From positions 137,976,734 to 138,040,733 of the forward strand of contig CM057462.1 of assembly GCA_030035585.1 (NCBI GenBank): a stretch of 64,000 nt of DNA, given 5' to 3'. The notes beneath the pieces are model-generated. The model did not search any database. It had not been told where the DNA came from and worked only from the letters and a program-made list of their open reading frames with translations. Position numbers and translations under genes: made by a program. The stretch is from Dugong dugon. Taxonomy: Eukaryota; Chordata; Mammalia; Sirenia; Dugongidae. Positions 33,020 to 45,254 of the stretch are shown here, one piece after another (position 1 is the stretch's first letter; each line of letters starts with the position of its first letter).

Positions 33020-33516
33020 AACTACAACCTGCTAGGTTTCTTTCTATCTTCATTCCACTTATAGTTGTTTATTGGAGTTGCAACCAATGACTGATTATAG
33101 AAAAAGAGCTACTGGTAGGCAGACAGTGAGAGCAGCACTCTGGCTACATCAACAACCATCAGCACTCGTATAGTTGGACTGTTTCCAGATTTATGTTCAG
33201 AACATATTGGGGTCCTGGAGATGGGCAATAAATAGCACCCTCTTCATTGTGTGAGTTTTAAACCAAGTCAAAAGAAGATAGGATGTGCAGATAGTGAACC
33301 AAAGTATCACTTACATTATGGATAAAGGCTAGGTTGGAGGATGTAACTTAATGTGAGTGTCAAAATGGGCTTACTATCCCCTTCCCTACCTGTCTGGTTC
33401 TTGGAATAAGTAAGTCAACTTGTTCTCAGTGGTCCAGGTGGAGAAGGAAGGAGAAAGAGACCACATCTCTTGGGCTCAGGACCTTGTTAAATTATCTTCC
33501 ACCCTATTGAGAAAGA

Positions 33517-33680
33517 GGAGCCATGGTGGTGCAATGCTTAAGAGCTTGGCTGCTAGCCAAAAGGTCAGCAGTTCAAATCCACCAGTTGCTCCTTGGAACC
33601 CCTATCAGGCAGTTCTACCCTGTCCTATAGGGTTGCTATGAGTTGGAATCGACTTGACGGCAATGGGTTTGGTTTCGGGG
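33517..33680 (+). mobile_element. AfroSINE with 12-bp TSD
   Basis: A full copy: 'gagccatggtggtgcaatgc' head, 'ttgctatgagttggaatcga' tail. tattgagaaaga is repeated at 33505-33516 and 33681-33692. Confidence 0.95.
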
Positions 33681-33809
33681 TATTGAGAAAGAAACTTGGA
33701 CTAGTGGTTATTGCTTATATATCAGGTAACTCACTTCACCTAGACCAGGTAGACTAAAAGCTGGGGTAAGAAGCCAGAAATGTTTAGCAAAAATCCCCTC
33801 TCATGGAAA

Positions 33810-35149
33810 TGTTCGCAATCACTAGCCATTAGAGAAATGCAAATCAAAACCACCACGCAATACCAACTCACCCCAGCATTACTGGCACAAATCAAAAAGA
33901 CAGAAAATAACAAATGTTGGAAAGGCTGTGGGAAGATTGGAACTTTTAGGCATTGCTGGTGGGAATGCAAAATGGTACAACCATTTGGAAAATGATATGG
34001 TGCTTCCTCAAAAAATTAGAACTAGAAATACCATATGATCCAGCAATCCCACTCCTAGGAACGTATCCTAGAGAAATAAGAGCCATCACTCAAATAGACA
34101 TACGCACACCCATGTTCATTGCAGCATTGTTCACAATAGCAAAAAGATGGAAACAACCTAGATGCCCATCAACAGATGAATGGATAAACAAACTATGATA
34201 CATAACACACAATGGAGTACTATGCAACAATAATGAACAATGATGAATCTGCAAAGCATCTCATAACATGGATGAATATGGAGGGCATGATGCTGAGTGA
34301 AATAAGTCAATCATAAAAGGACAAACATTGTATGAGACCACTACTGTAAAAACTCATGAAAAAGTTCACACACAAAAAGAAATAATCTTTGATGGGGTGT
34401 GGATGGAAAAACACCGAATATACAATAGATAAGTGGTAACTTTGGTGAAGGGTAAGACAGTACACAATACTGGGGAAGCCAGCACAACATGTCCAAGGCA
34501 AGGTCATGGAAGCTCCATAGATACATCCAAACTCCCTGAGGGACCGAATTACTAGGTTGTGGGGACCATGATCTAGGGAAACATCTAGCTCAATTGGTGT
34601 AACATAGTTTATAAAGTACATTCTGCTTTGCTGAGTATTGTCTGGGGTCTTAAAGGCTTGTGAGCGGCCATCTAAGATACTCCACTGGTCTCACCCTGTC
34701 TGGAGCAAGGGAGAATGAAGAAAACCAAAGACACAAGGGAAAGATTAGTCCAAAGGACTAATGGACCACAACTACCACTGCCTCCACCAGACTTACTGGC
34801 CTGACAGAGACTGGAGAAACCCCGAGAGTATGGCCCCTGGATACCCTTCTGGCTCAGTAATGAAGTCATTCCTGAGGTTCACCCTTCAGCCAAAGATTAG
34901 ACAGGCCCATAAAACAAAACGAGGCTAAATGGGCACATCAGCCCAGGGGCGAGGGCTAGGAGGCAGGAGGGGACAGGAAAGCTAGTAATTCGGAACCCAG
35001 GGTCGAGAAGGGAAAGTGTTGACATGTTGTGGGGATTGGTAACCAGTGTCATAAAATGATATATGTACTAATTTTTTAATGAGAAGCTAGTTTGTTCTGT
35101 AAACCTTCATCTAAGGTACAATAATTTAAAAAAAAAAAAAAAAAGGAAA
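33810..35149 (+). mobile_element. 5'-truncated L1 with 21-bp TSD
   Basis: It starts within the ORF2 C-terminus ('gttcgcaatcactagccatt'), includes 'ggcattgctggtgggaatgc', then a 3' UTR with a single copy of the terminal segment and a poly-A tail. The 21-base duplication at 33789-33809 and 35150-35170 is perfect. Confidence 0.95.
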
Positions 35150-35170
35150 AAAAATCCCCTCTCATGGAAA

Positions 35171-35560
35171 CCAGATGAGTGAGAAAAAGACATTTTTCTA
35201 TAAAAATACAGATCTTGCATTTTTGAACCAGGATACAGTCTGGAGGGATAAGAAGCCTCATAGGTAGCTCAGATGAGTCATGACTTGTTTTTGAATCCAG
35301 ATTTATCACAGAAAACTTCTTCCTGTTTCTGGTAATAGGTCAATTGTCAGTTGTATCAGGGGGTGTTAGCCAAGTGTCATTTAAACTAGATTCTACCTAA
35401 ATGCAAACTTAAGCTGTAAACAAATATAGATCCAGAAAACAAAATTTTGTCATTTTCTGAAGTATGATTGAAGATATGCTCAGTTTGGAGAAGACTAAAC
35501 AAATAAGGTTGTTTTCAAATATCTGAAAGATGATCAAGCAGAATAATCTCATTACCTTCC
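35171..35560. other. No gene or repeat recognised
   Basis: AT-rich unique-looking sequence between the truncated L1 and a MIR. Confidence 0.5.
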
Positions 35561-35569
35561 CTTTATCCA

Positions 35570-36015
35570 TAATGTGCTATGTGTCAGTCACTGTGCTATG
35601 CGCTTTATATGTCACTTTATCTAATTTTCAGAGTCCCTGTGTAGGTGCAAATGGTTAAGCACTCAACTGCTGAATGAAATGTTGGAGGCCCGAGTTCACC
35701 GAGAGACTCCTTGGAAGAAAGGTCTGGAGAATTACTCCTCACAAAAATCAATCATTGAAAACCACATGGAGCACAGTTCTACTCTGACACAAATGGGGTT
35801 GCCATGAGTTGGAATCAACTTGACGACAGCTAGCATCTAATTTTCACAACAATCCTACAGGACAGGTATTATTACTCCAGTTTTATGGTTGAGAATGCCG
35901 ATTTTTTGAAAGGTAGACTTGCTCAAGGTGCCCCAGCTGGCAAGGGAAAGGGCTGACAATTGAACTCAAGTGTGGCTGACTCCAAAGCTTAGGCTTATAA
36001 ACACAACGCCAAACT
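35570..36015 (-). mobile_element. MIR (inverted) split by an AfroSINE
   Basis: Left part 'gtcactgtgctatgcgcttt', right part 'tcctacaggacaggtattat', then 'caattgaactcaagtgtggc' near the end, in the order expected for inverted MIR. Confidence 0.75.
35631..35834 (+). mobile_element. AfroSINE, variant subfamily, 12-bp TSD
   Basis: Same subfamily as 5198-5407 (central 'caatcattgaaaacc' block). A perfect duplication, atctaattttca, lies at 35619-35630 and 35835-35846. Confidence 0.93.
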
Positions 36016-36226
36016 GCAGAAGAGGGAGAAAATGTCTTGTGTGTGGTTATAGAAGCAAAATTTGTTTCAGTGGGTGGGAGATGAATTTCAGCTTAATAGG
36101 TTTCAACTTAACTTTATCTCAATTATAGATGCTGAAAATAGTATGGGCTGTCTCAGGAACTGTGACTTCTCCAACACTTGAGGAATTCAAGTAGGATGCA
36201 GAGTGCTAATTCTGGGAAGGATGTCT

Positions 36227-37481
36227 GTATTGTTGTTGCTGTTGTTAGGTGCTGTTAGTCAATTCTGACTCATAGTGATCCTATGTACAACAGAACAAAA
36301 CACTGCCTGGTTCTGTGCCATCGTCACAATTGTTGTTATGTTTAAACTCATTGCTGCAGCCACTGTGTCAATCCATCTTGTCTATGGTCTTCCTCTTTTT
36401 TGCTGACTCTGTACCAAGCATGATGGCCTTCTCCAGGGACTGGTCCCTCCTGATAACATGTCCAAAGCACTTGAGACAAAGCCTCCGCATCCTTGCTTCC
36501 AAGGAGCACTCTGGCTGTATTTCTTCCAGAACAGGCTTGTTTGTTCTTCTGGCAGTCCACGGTATATTCAATACACTTCACTGACACCACAGTTGAAAAG
36601 CATCAATTCTTCTTCAGTCTTACGTATTCTTGTCCAGCTTTTGCATGCATATGAGGTGATTGAAAACATCATGGCTTGAGTCAGGTGCACCTTAGTCCTC
36701 AAAGTGACATGTTTGCTTTTAAATTCTTTAAAATGTTTTTCAGCAGATTTTTCCAATGATATCCTGACTGCTGCTTCCATGAGCACTGATTGTGGATCCA
36801 AGTAAAATGAAATCCTTGACAACGTCAATCTTTTCTCCATTTATCATGATGTTGCTTATTGGTCCAGTTATGAGGATTTTTGTTTTCTTTATGCTGAGGT
36901 ATAATCCACACTGAAGGCTGTAGTCTTTGATCTTCATCAGGAAGTGCTTCAAATCCACTTCACTTTCAGCAAGTTGTGTCATCTGCATAACGCAAGTTGT
37001 AATGATTCTTCCTCCAATCCTGATGCCCCGTTCTTCATATAGTCCATCTTCTCAGATTATTTGCTCAGCATACGGATTGAGTAGGTATGGTGAAAGGAGG
37101 CAACTCTGATGCACACCTTTCTTGATTTTAAACTATGCAGTATCCCCTTGTTCTGTTTGAGGACTGCCTCTTGGTCTATGTATAGGTTCCTCATAAGCAC
37201 AATTAAGTTTTCTGGAATTCCCATTCTTCCTGATGTTATCTGTAATTTCTTATGATCCACACAGTCGAATGCCTTTGCACAGTCAATAAAACACAGGTAA
37301 ACATCCTTTTGGTAGTCTCTCCTTTCAGTCAAGATCCATCCGACATCAGCAATGATATCCCGAGTTCCATGTCCTCTTCTGAATCTGACTTGAATTTCTG
37401 GTAGTTCCCTGTTGATGTACTTCTGCGACCGCTTTTGAATGATCTTCAGCTAAATTTTACTTGCATGTGATATTAATGATA
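36227..37481 (-). mobile_element. RTE LINE, 5'-truncated, left part
   Basis: An inverted RTE 3' end at 36227 with a (gtt) tail, then polymerase C-terminus. On the minus strand 37332-37057 encodes 'DVYLCFIDCAKAFDCVDHKK', the RT motif around the first catalytic Asp. Frames are broken. It continues on the other side of an AfroSINE. Confidence 0.85.
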
Positions 37482-37624
37482 AAAAAAAAAAAAAAACCCA
37501 AACCCGTTGCCGTCGGGTCAATTCCAACTCATAGCAACCCTTTCGGATGGAGTAGAAGTGCCGCATAGGGTTTCCAAGGAGCACATGGTGGATTCAAACT
37601 GCCGGCCTTTTGGTTCACAGCCTG
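37482..37624 (-). mobile_element. AfroSINE nested in RTE, head truncated
   Basis: A-run, then 'aacccgttgccgtcgggtca' to 'ggccttttggttcacagcc'. The tRNA-like head is missing. Comparison with the RTE at 9820-9880 shows some RTE sequence lost at the junction. Confidence 0.88.
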
Positions 37625-37765
37625 TTGGATCATCTTTCTTTGGAATGAGCACAAATATGGATCTCTTCCAGTCGGTTGACCAGGTAGCTGTCTTTCAAAT
37701 TTACTGGCACAGACAAGTGAGTATCTTCAGCAGAGCATCAGTTTATTGAAACATCTTAACTGGTA
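37625..37765 (-). mobile_element. RTE LINE, right part after the AfroSINE
   Basis: 'tttggaatgagcacaaatat' continues the RTE text found at 9870-10000. The similarity ends near 37765. Confidence 0.8.
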
Positions 37766-38410
37766 TGTCCTGGTGTTAGGATAAGGAAATTATACCACTG
37801 ACTCTTTTGTTTCACTAGAGTGAATATCACTTTTAAAAGTTATTTTTTTCATTGTTGTTTTCCTTGTCGTTATCATCATCGTCATCAAAAATTATTCAGC
37901 AGCATCTTAATGCAGAGCATTGAGGTTATATATAATTTAGCTTTTGCTGTGTAACATGCCACCTCAAAGCTTAAAACAGCAATCATTGATTAGCTCATGA
38001 TTCTATGCATTAGTAATTTTGGCTAGGATCATCTGCTCTTCAGTGAAACCCACTCATGAGTCTGCAGTCAGCTGGTGGTTTATGGTCCACACACTTACCT
38101 GGCAGTTGGTTGGCTGCTGACTAGTAGTTGACCAACTGGGCTATCCCAGGCTTGTTCATATGATGGTGGTCTCAGGTTCCTAAAAGCAGCAGGAGAAGGC
38201 AAGCCCCCATGCACAAGTGCTTTTCAAGTTTCTGATTTTGCTATATTTGCTAATGCATATTGGCCAAAGCAAGTCAGGAGGCCAACCCAGATTCAAGGAG
38301 TGGAAGAACATACCCCACCTTTTGATGGCAACATCTTCAAAATCACATTGCAAGAGCGTGGATGCAGGGAGGGAAAAGATTTGTAACTATTTTACAATGG
38401 GCTAGTTACT
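37766..38410. repeat. Probable old dispersed repeat (about 37940-38400), unassigned
   Basis: 'ttgctgtgtaacatgccacc' through 'gccaacccagattcaaggag' resembles a widespread old mammalian repeat that I cannot place in a family with confidence. The preceding 170 bases are unassigned. Confidence 0.4.
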
Positions 38411-38528
38411 GATTCATCATCCTTGTCCTTAAGAGTCTTACAATCTAATTATGGAGAGAGAACATAGATATAAAAATAACTAGCTGTCCTAGGTCCATAT
38501 GGCAATAAAGTGGATAAAAAACCTGTTC

Positions 38529-38680
38529 CAAACTCTCTGCCGTTGAGTCGATTCCAACCCGCAGTGACCTTCTAGGACAGAGTGGAACTGCCCATAGGGT
38601 TTCCAAGGAGGCATTGATAGATTTGAACTGCCGACCTTTTGGTTAGCAGCTGAGATCTTAACCACTACACCACTAGGCTC
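38529..38680 (-). mobile_element. AfroSINE followed by a short RTE scrap
   Basis: 'cagtgaccttctaggacaga' tail and 'accactacaccactaggctc' head. The following 38681-38740 resembles an RTE fragment ('gactgctgcttccagggatg'). Confidence 0.88.
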
Positions 38681-38848
38681 ATTTGATTTCTTGACTGCTG
38701 CTTCCAGGGATGTTGATGATGGATAAGAGTAAGAAGAAATCAGTGAGGCCAGAGATGTCTTCATAGAGGATGTGGGGCTTAGAAGAAGATAGGAGAGAGA
38801 AGGGCATTGCAAACACAGAAAGGTAGGAGCAAAAACCTTGTATTAGTT

Positions 38849-39345
38849 TTCTGTTTTTGCCATAAAAAATTATCACACACTCAGTGGCTTGAAATAACAC
38901 AGATTTATTATTTTACCTTTCAGTACATCAGAGGTCTGGTACAGTCTCACCAGGCTAAGTCAAGATGTTGGCAGGCTGCATTCTATGCTGGAGGCTCTAA
39001 GGAAGAAACTGTTTCCTGCTTATTCTGGGGTTGGCAGAATTTAGTCCCTTCCACTGTGGTACTGTGGTCCCCACTTTCTTGCTAGTTGTAAGCTGAGGGC
39101 TGTTCGCAGCTTCTAGAGGCTGCCACATTCCTTGTCTCAGGCTCCCTTCCTCCATCTTCAAAGCCTGCAATGTCAGGTTGAGTCCTTCTCGCGTCATGCC
39201 TCTGACCTGCCTTTCTGCCTTCCTTTTGCACTTTTTAAGGACTCATGTGATTAGATTGGGCCCATCTAGATGATCTGAGATAATTTTCCCCATCTCAAGG
39301 ACCTTAGCCTTAACCTTAATGGTTCTAGGGATTAGACTGCAACAC
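38849..39345. repeat. Old L1-3'-end-like dispersed repeat, copy 1
   Basis: It starts 'gtattagttttctgtttttg' and contains 'ggcttgaaataacacagatt' and 'ctcatgtgattagattgggc'. A related copy is at 59165-59570. The family is not assigned with confidence. Confidence 0.45.
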
Positions 39346-40078
39346 TTTGGAGGAACATTATTCTGCCTACGACTGAGACGGAAGCAGGACTGTGCCTGGG
39401 TGTGTTTCACTGCAAAGAGAAAAAAATTACTAGGAAAAAACAAGCGGAAGGTAAGACTGCACTGATCCAACCACATTCTGGAGACTCACCCCACTTTTGG
39501 GTCAGTTCTATGACTGGCCTTTTTAGGCCTAAGCCTTCCTTGACTAATCATAAAAATCTTACATCTCCTTAGTCATTCTGAAACTTTTTCCTATATCCTT
39601 ATTAATCAAGAAGTGCATATCAGGCTGTAGTTTTTAGTGTTTGTATTACAAAACAATATTTAAAAAAATATATAAAATTATATTTCAAATATACTTGAAA
39701 AAAAAAAAACTACACTTCCTTTCCCTGCCCCAGCATACCTGCATCCAGAGATGCTGATATCTGGCCCCCCCATTGTCTTTTCACTCCCCTCTACCTTGAA
39801 ATTGGATTTTCTGTCTGTGAAACACCTAATCTGTGCACATTTCGGCTGATGACTTTGACCTCACTTGTACCATTTGCTAACCCAGGAAGCTCCCTGACTT
39901 GTCTTTGAAGCACACCATCATCTTTATATTTCATGAACTGCATTTGATTATGGGAGCTTGTATCTTGTTTTTACATGACATGACCATGTTTACAGATATA
40001 GTAAAAATAAATCTGTAATTATACAATATGGTTTCTTATTAACCATTTGTATCATGTTGTTGGTGAAGAATATTGAAC
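39346..40078. other. No gene recognised
   Basis: AT-rich DNA with an A-run near 39700. No recognisable repeat or coding sequence. Confidence 0.5.
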
Positions 40079-40425
40079 ATACCATGGACTACCGGAAGAA
40101 CGAACAAATCTATCTTGGAAGAAGTATAGCCAGAATGCTCCTTAGAAGTAAGAATGGCAAAACTTCATCTCACATTATTTGGACATGTTATCAGGAGGGA
40201 CCAGTACCTGAAGAAGAATGTCATGCTTGGTAAAGTAGAGGGTCAGCGAAAAAAGAGGAAGACCGTAGACGAAATGGATTGACACAGTAGCTGTGACAAC
40301 GGGCTCTAACATAACAACAATTGTGAGGATGGTGCAGGACCAGGCAGTGTTTCATTCTGTTGTGCATACAGGGTCTCTATGAGTCAGAACTGACTTGATG
40401 ACACCTAACAACAACAACAACAACA
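40079..40425 (+). mobile_element. RTE LINE 3' end with (AAC)n tail
   Basis: Sense RTE: 'gaagaacgaacaaatctatc', then 'gtagagggtcagcgaaaaaa', then 'tctctatgagtcagaactga' and a (caa) tail to 40425. It is the clearest example here of the RTE 3' terminus. Confidence 0.93.
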
Positions 40426-41024
40426 TCATTGTAGAACATCATGTCCCTGACTAGACTCACTGTCAAATTTTTGTTTTGTTCTTTTTGAGCTGAGTTTCCT
40501 CCAGCCAAGTTCGAGTCTATAGTGTCATTACAAAACAGGATGGGGGATGTTTTCTCATTGTGCCATCTCTATTCTCAAGAAAAGCAACAAGCAGCCCAAA
40601 AAAGGCTCTTTGAACTTCTGAGCTGGGGTGGAGATTAAAGGGGAAATGCTCTTTGTCTTAGAAACTATTTTCTTTTTTTAAGGAAAAGAAGGCTTACTTT
40701 ACTCTGAAAAATGTAAGAACAGGAGAACTATTTGCAGAGATGAAAATCTGAAAGCATAAAGGAATGGTAATTTGCTGTAGCTAAAAATAGATCCCCATCT
40801 TGATGCATTTGTATCACGTGAGTTGTTGGCAGCGTGTCCAGGCCTCATCTGCAAAGATACCACGTCAGAGCCTGTAGTCAAGAATCAGATACATTTAGTT
40901 TTAATGTGCTTGGTTTCTAAACTGAACAGAATTTTATGGTTTCTCCTTTAGACTGTCCCCTCAGAGACAGGAGGAGGAATAATTACTGCATTTTGGATTC
41001 CAGTCAATTACTCACTTAGAGCAA
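40426..41024. other. No gene recognised
   Basis: Mixed-composition intergenic DNA without a recognisable element. Confidence 0.5.
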
Positions 41025-41330
41025 GCTTACTATATACCTATGTAAACGACATAGTCACAGTCTCTGCTTTCAGAGAACTTAGGTCTAGTAGAGGAAAGGA
41101 ACAGAAAAGAAATATTACACAGGTAGTTATTTAATTACAGTTGTCATAAGTAACAAGAAGCTAAAGCGTGAAGTGCTGTGAAAATTTATAAAAGGGAGAA
41201 TTAAACTAGTTTGGAGTGTCAGAAGAGGTTTTCTGACGAAGCGACGTTTAAGAGAACTGATCGATGAATCAGTTAATCTAGTGATGCTGAGATGGAAGCT
41301 GGAGGAGGTCAGCAAAGTGGATTCCAGCTG
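41025..41330 (-). mobile_element. L2 LINE remnant, 3' part, antisense
   Basis: 'gctttcagagaacttaggtc' and the following purine-rich text match inverted L2 3' sequence. Confidence 0.45.
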
Positions 41331-41567
41331 CGATCCAGGGAACAATATCCTCAGACTCTTTGAGGTGAGGGCCATGTTTCCATGTTTCACTTTGCTTCCA
41401 TCATTAACCTGGAAACTGTAGGCTAAGGCAATTCCAAAGTGTCTTGCTAGGTGAAGGTAGACTTCTATCTATGAAAAACTTTCTGGGAGAAGCAATGCTG
41501 GCAGCAAGCTGTCTCCATTCCAATCTCTTACGTTGCCTACATTATAACCATTTTTTTCAAAGAATAT

Positions 41568-41690
41568 GTTGTTAGTTTCCATTGAGTCAGCTCCCTCTAG
41601 TAGTAACCTTATTTATGTATAACAGAATAAAATGTTGCCGGATCCTGTGCCATCTTCCTGATCGTTGGTAGGTTTGAGTCCATTTTGAAG
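41568..41690 (-). mobile_element. RTE LINE 3' end fragment
   Basis: 'gttgttagtttccattgagt', then 'atgtataacagaataaaatg' and 'gatcctgtgccatcttcctg': an inverted RTE terminus. Confidence 0.85.
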
Positions 41691-42059
41691 AATAACTTCA
41701 CTTTAAAGAGAAAGAGGGGCTACAGAGCTAAGGTATGAAATCCAGTTTTTCAATTTCAATAAACGTTCTCCATTTAAATATTTCTTTAGTTTTTTTGTTT
41801 TCCAGCCAATATTTTGCATAATTACTCACCTAGCCCGCATTCCGCTTCAAATCTCTACAGTCACATACTAAAAGTTGTCATCACTTCAAACAAATTCCTA
41901 AAATTTAAATAATTGCCTCTTTGGCCACAATGCTATGTCCTTCCAAACTTCTCCATGGCCACTGTGTCTATACAGTCCTTTAATTTTATCAAGACCTCTC
42001 TCTAATCCTTGAGCTCTCCATAGTCTCCTAATATACCATCCTCTATCTCCAGTTACTTT

Positions 42060-42960
42060 TTGCTGCAGCCTAGACAACACGAACTATCATTTCAAATGCT
42101 CTTGACAACACCACCATCTCACCTGACCCACTGTACTTTCTTCACACTCAACTGGCATAAATCCAATCATGGCATCCAAATGTTGACCTTTTACACTCCT
42201 GCACCTAGGCTGATGAATGTTAATGGAGGGATTTACGTAATTACACCAGCCAATGCCATTATGAATCTGTGATCTTTAGCTCTGAATCCACCATCAAACT
42301 GGTTTGACAATCCTGTTTTTCCAGTGTCAGTCCTATTCAGATCTCCTACCCTACAACCTCCCTCTTCTTTCTCATTAGTCATCCTAATAAGAATCTTGCT
42401 GCCTGCCAATCTGTTCTGTTCATGCAGCCACAATAAGCTTTCTAAACATAACCTGATCATGGTATTCCTCAGGCAAAACACTTTAATGATTCTTCACTTT
42501 TCTGCCTGAAATTCAAAGCCTTAGCATGGCTTACAAGGCCCTTCATGATCTGGAACCTTTCTTCAGGCTCCTCTCTCACCACTCAACACACTTCTTGCCT
42601 GCCATGGCTCAGTCATATTGAACTCATGGTATTTCCTAGAAAGATCAGTGGTCTCTCTAGCCTCTTGACCTTCGTAAACTAAACCTTTGTTTAGGAATCA
42701 TGATTCCTGCCTACTCCCCAACATTTTTTGGCTTTCGAAAATTTTCTCTGACTTCCTAAGACTGATTTAGGTATCCTTCCTACATACTCCTGTAGCAGGT
42801 GGTAATTATAGCTCATATCGTGCTATATGACATTTTTGTTATTTGTTTTTTTGGCCTGTATGTCTCTCTAGACATAAATTCCTTGAAGCCCAGGGCTATG
42901 TCTTTTTCAGTGTCATATTTTCTAGTATATAACAGATACTAAATAAATGCTGAATGCATG
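42060..42960 (+). mobile_element. L2 LINE remnant, C-terminal and 3' end
   Basis: A pyrimidine-rich sense L2 that includes the translated text AYKALHD near 42520-42545 and an end with 'actaaataaatgctgaatgc' near 42938. Diverged. Confidence 0.6.
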
Positions 42961-42984
42961 AATGACAGTCCATAGGCACTGATC

Positions 42985-43870
42985 TTTTCAACAAACCCAA
43001 GTCATCAGTTAAGCTCTCTCTCGATTCTGTGTCTTCAACCTGGATCTTTCCTATCAGCACCTGAACACATTCAAACTGATCCCACAGCAAAGAAACTCCT
43101 TTTTGACTATATATCTCCATCTAGTTACTGTCTTATATATCTTCTCTCATATATAGTAAAGTTTCTTGAAAAACTTATTTTCTCTTGCTGTCACTACTTT
43201 CTTTTTTTTCACTTACTGCAATGTAACTTTCTATCCCACATCTTACAAGAATCACTAGCATATAAATTATGTCTTTATTGCCAAATCTAGTGATCACTTA
43301 TCTTACTTGACTTCCCTGCAGTATTTTACACCATTTATAGCATAACTTTGTTGACATTCTTTCTGCTCCTTATCAGTCTCCTTTATGGATTCCTCCTCAT
43401 CTGCTCACCCCTTAAATGTTGGTTTTCCCCAGTTTTTTGGTCTTGTTGCCCTTCCGTTCTGAATACACACAATCTTTTTGAGGGATATTATTCATTCTAA
43501 TGATTCAAACAACTATATATACCCTACTGAGACCATCCCAGATGTCTCTCTTGAATTTTAAACCTCCATTTTCAGCTGATAGTGAATATATACACTTGGA
43601 TGTTCTACTGACCCTTCAAACTCAAATTGTGTGAGTCTGAACTAAGGATCATTCCCCTCAAAAGTAGCCTTCCTATGTTTCCTACTGCAGCAAATACTAT
43701 CACATTTTACTCCTTATTCTCCTCATCCCTACAATTTCCAAGATTTATTTACTCCCCCCCAATTATTTCTTTTCTTTCCTATAGTTTCCGTGTCTCTGCT
43801 GAAGTTACTCATCTGATCTTGGGGCATGTTGTCCACATCCACCTTTTCTACTAGAACCCTTAACATGTTA
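42985..43870 (+). mobile_element. L2 LINE remnant, polymerase region
   Basis: A second L2 piece. 'gctcaccccttaaatgttgg' and the following text correspond to the LNVGVPQ block, and 'cacttggatgttctactgac' lies further along. It precedes the 3' end in a normal L2 but follows it here, so it is a separate insertion or rearranged. Confidence 0.5.
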
Positions 43871-43879
43871 ATACATAGT

Positions 43880-44460
43880 TATTTTAAATTCCCATGGTTT
43901 AAACTCAGATGGTTCCAACTTTTTGGCAGTGTGTTGTTTCTTCATGCCTTTTCATATGCCTCATAATTTTTTGTTGAAATCTGGACAACTTGTGTGGGAC
44001 AATAGATACTGAGGTAAATAGTGTTTATTCCTGGGAACGTATTTTTTTCTGTTAGGTCTTTAGTATGGGGGTTTGGATTAATCCAGTTAGAAATTAAGCT
44101 GGGATTGAGGGTTGTTGTTATGGTTATCCTCAGTGCAACCCAGGCTTCAAATTCCTCTAGTATTTAGTGGAGGACTGATTTGTCAAAGAGTTTTTTCAAT
44201 GTCTGTTCCACTGTTAGCTTTAGGTCTTCCCTTTGTGCTGCACCCCAGAGAAGATCCATCTCTATGCTATTGTAACTCTCCCAGTGGTATTCCACTGTTA
44301 TTTGTTACTTAACATTTTGCAGCCTGGTAGTGGGGGGTGAAGGGTGTTTTCTGTTTAAGCTTCATTTTTAGGCAGGCACTATGTCTCTGGGTCTGGTGTA
44401 TGTGGCTATTTCAGTGCTCCTACCCCTCCCCCAGCTGTAATTCTGTCCATCACATATTTC
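43880..44460 (-). mobile_element. Old L1M/HAL1-like fragment, antisense
   Basis: 'ttttttgttgaaatctggac' and the surrounding text resemble the inverted 5' part of old mammalian L1s. Family uncertain. Confidence 0.4.
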
Positions 44461-44519
44461 TTTCCCTCCCTTTGGAGTAAAGTTTTTTTTTTTTTTTTTT
44501 CCCCTGCACCCTTCCCCAG

Positions 44520-44895
44520 CTGCAATGAATTTTCATTAGTGTCCGAAGAACAACATTCCTTGTAACCTTCTTGGACACCAGGAACTCTCAGTTATTCCTC
44601 TCTTACTTCTTTACCTTTGATCACTCCATCTTTACTGCCTTCTTTTCAATAGAGCAGTTTTAACATGCTCAAGGCCTTTCCAGCCAAATTTGTTTTCATG
44701 AGTAGTTAATACTCCCTGAATCCATATTCTCAGCCCTCTCCTACTCATGCTTAACCTCCACCAATCTGGCCTCCACTATTCTTCTAATATTGCTTTTGCT
44801 AAAGTTTTCAATGACCTGTGTGTCACAAAATCAAACACTTGATGTTCTTCATCTTGATTGGTCTATGATCAGTGTTTGGCACTGTAGACCATGCT
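44520..44895 (+). mobile_element. L2 LINE remnant
   Basis: Sense-like L2 polymerase text ('ctaaagttttcaatgacctg', 'gcactgtagaccatgctcct'). Confidence 0.5.
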
Positions 44896-45044
44896 CCTCA
44901 GAGACAGCACATGACCTGGTGCAACTTTCCCAGATTATCTTTTCAAAATAATGCCTGAGAAGTAGGAACATAAGTGGCAAAAAAGTAATCAGTTCAACCA
45001 AATACACATATATCTTAGCATTCTCTAGAGAACAGAATTAGTAA

Positions 45045-45112
<68 letters not shown>

Positions 45113-45254
45113 TCTGTCTAGAGAAATAAAGATCTATACATATACATATATACAGCTCTGTCTTTATATAGATGGATAGACATATCTTTACACACAAATC
45201 TTTATCTATAGGTATATCCTTATATACAGATAGAACTGTATATATGTGTATATA

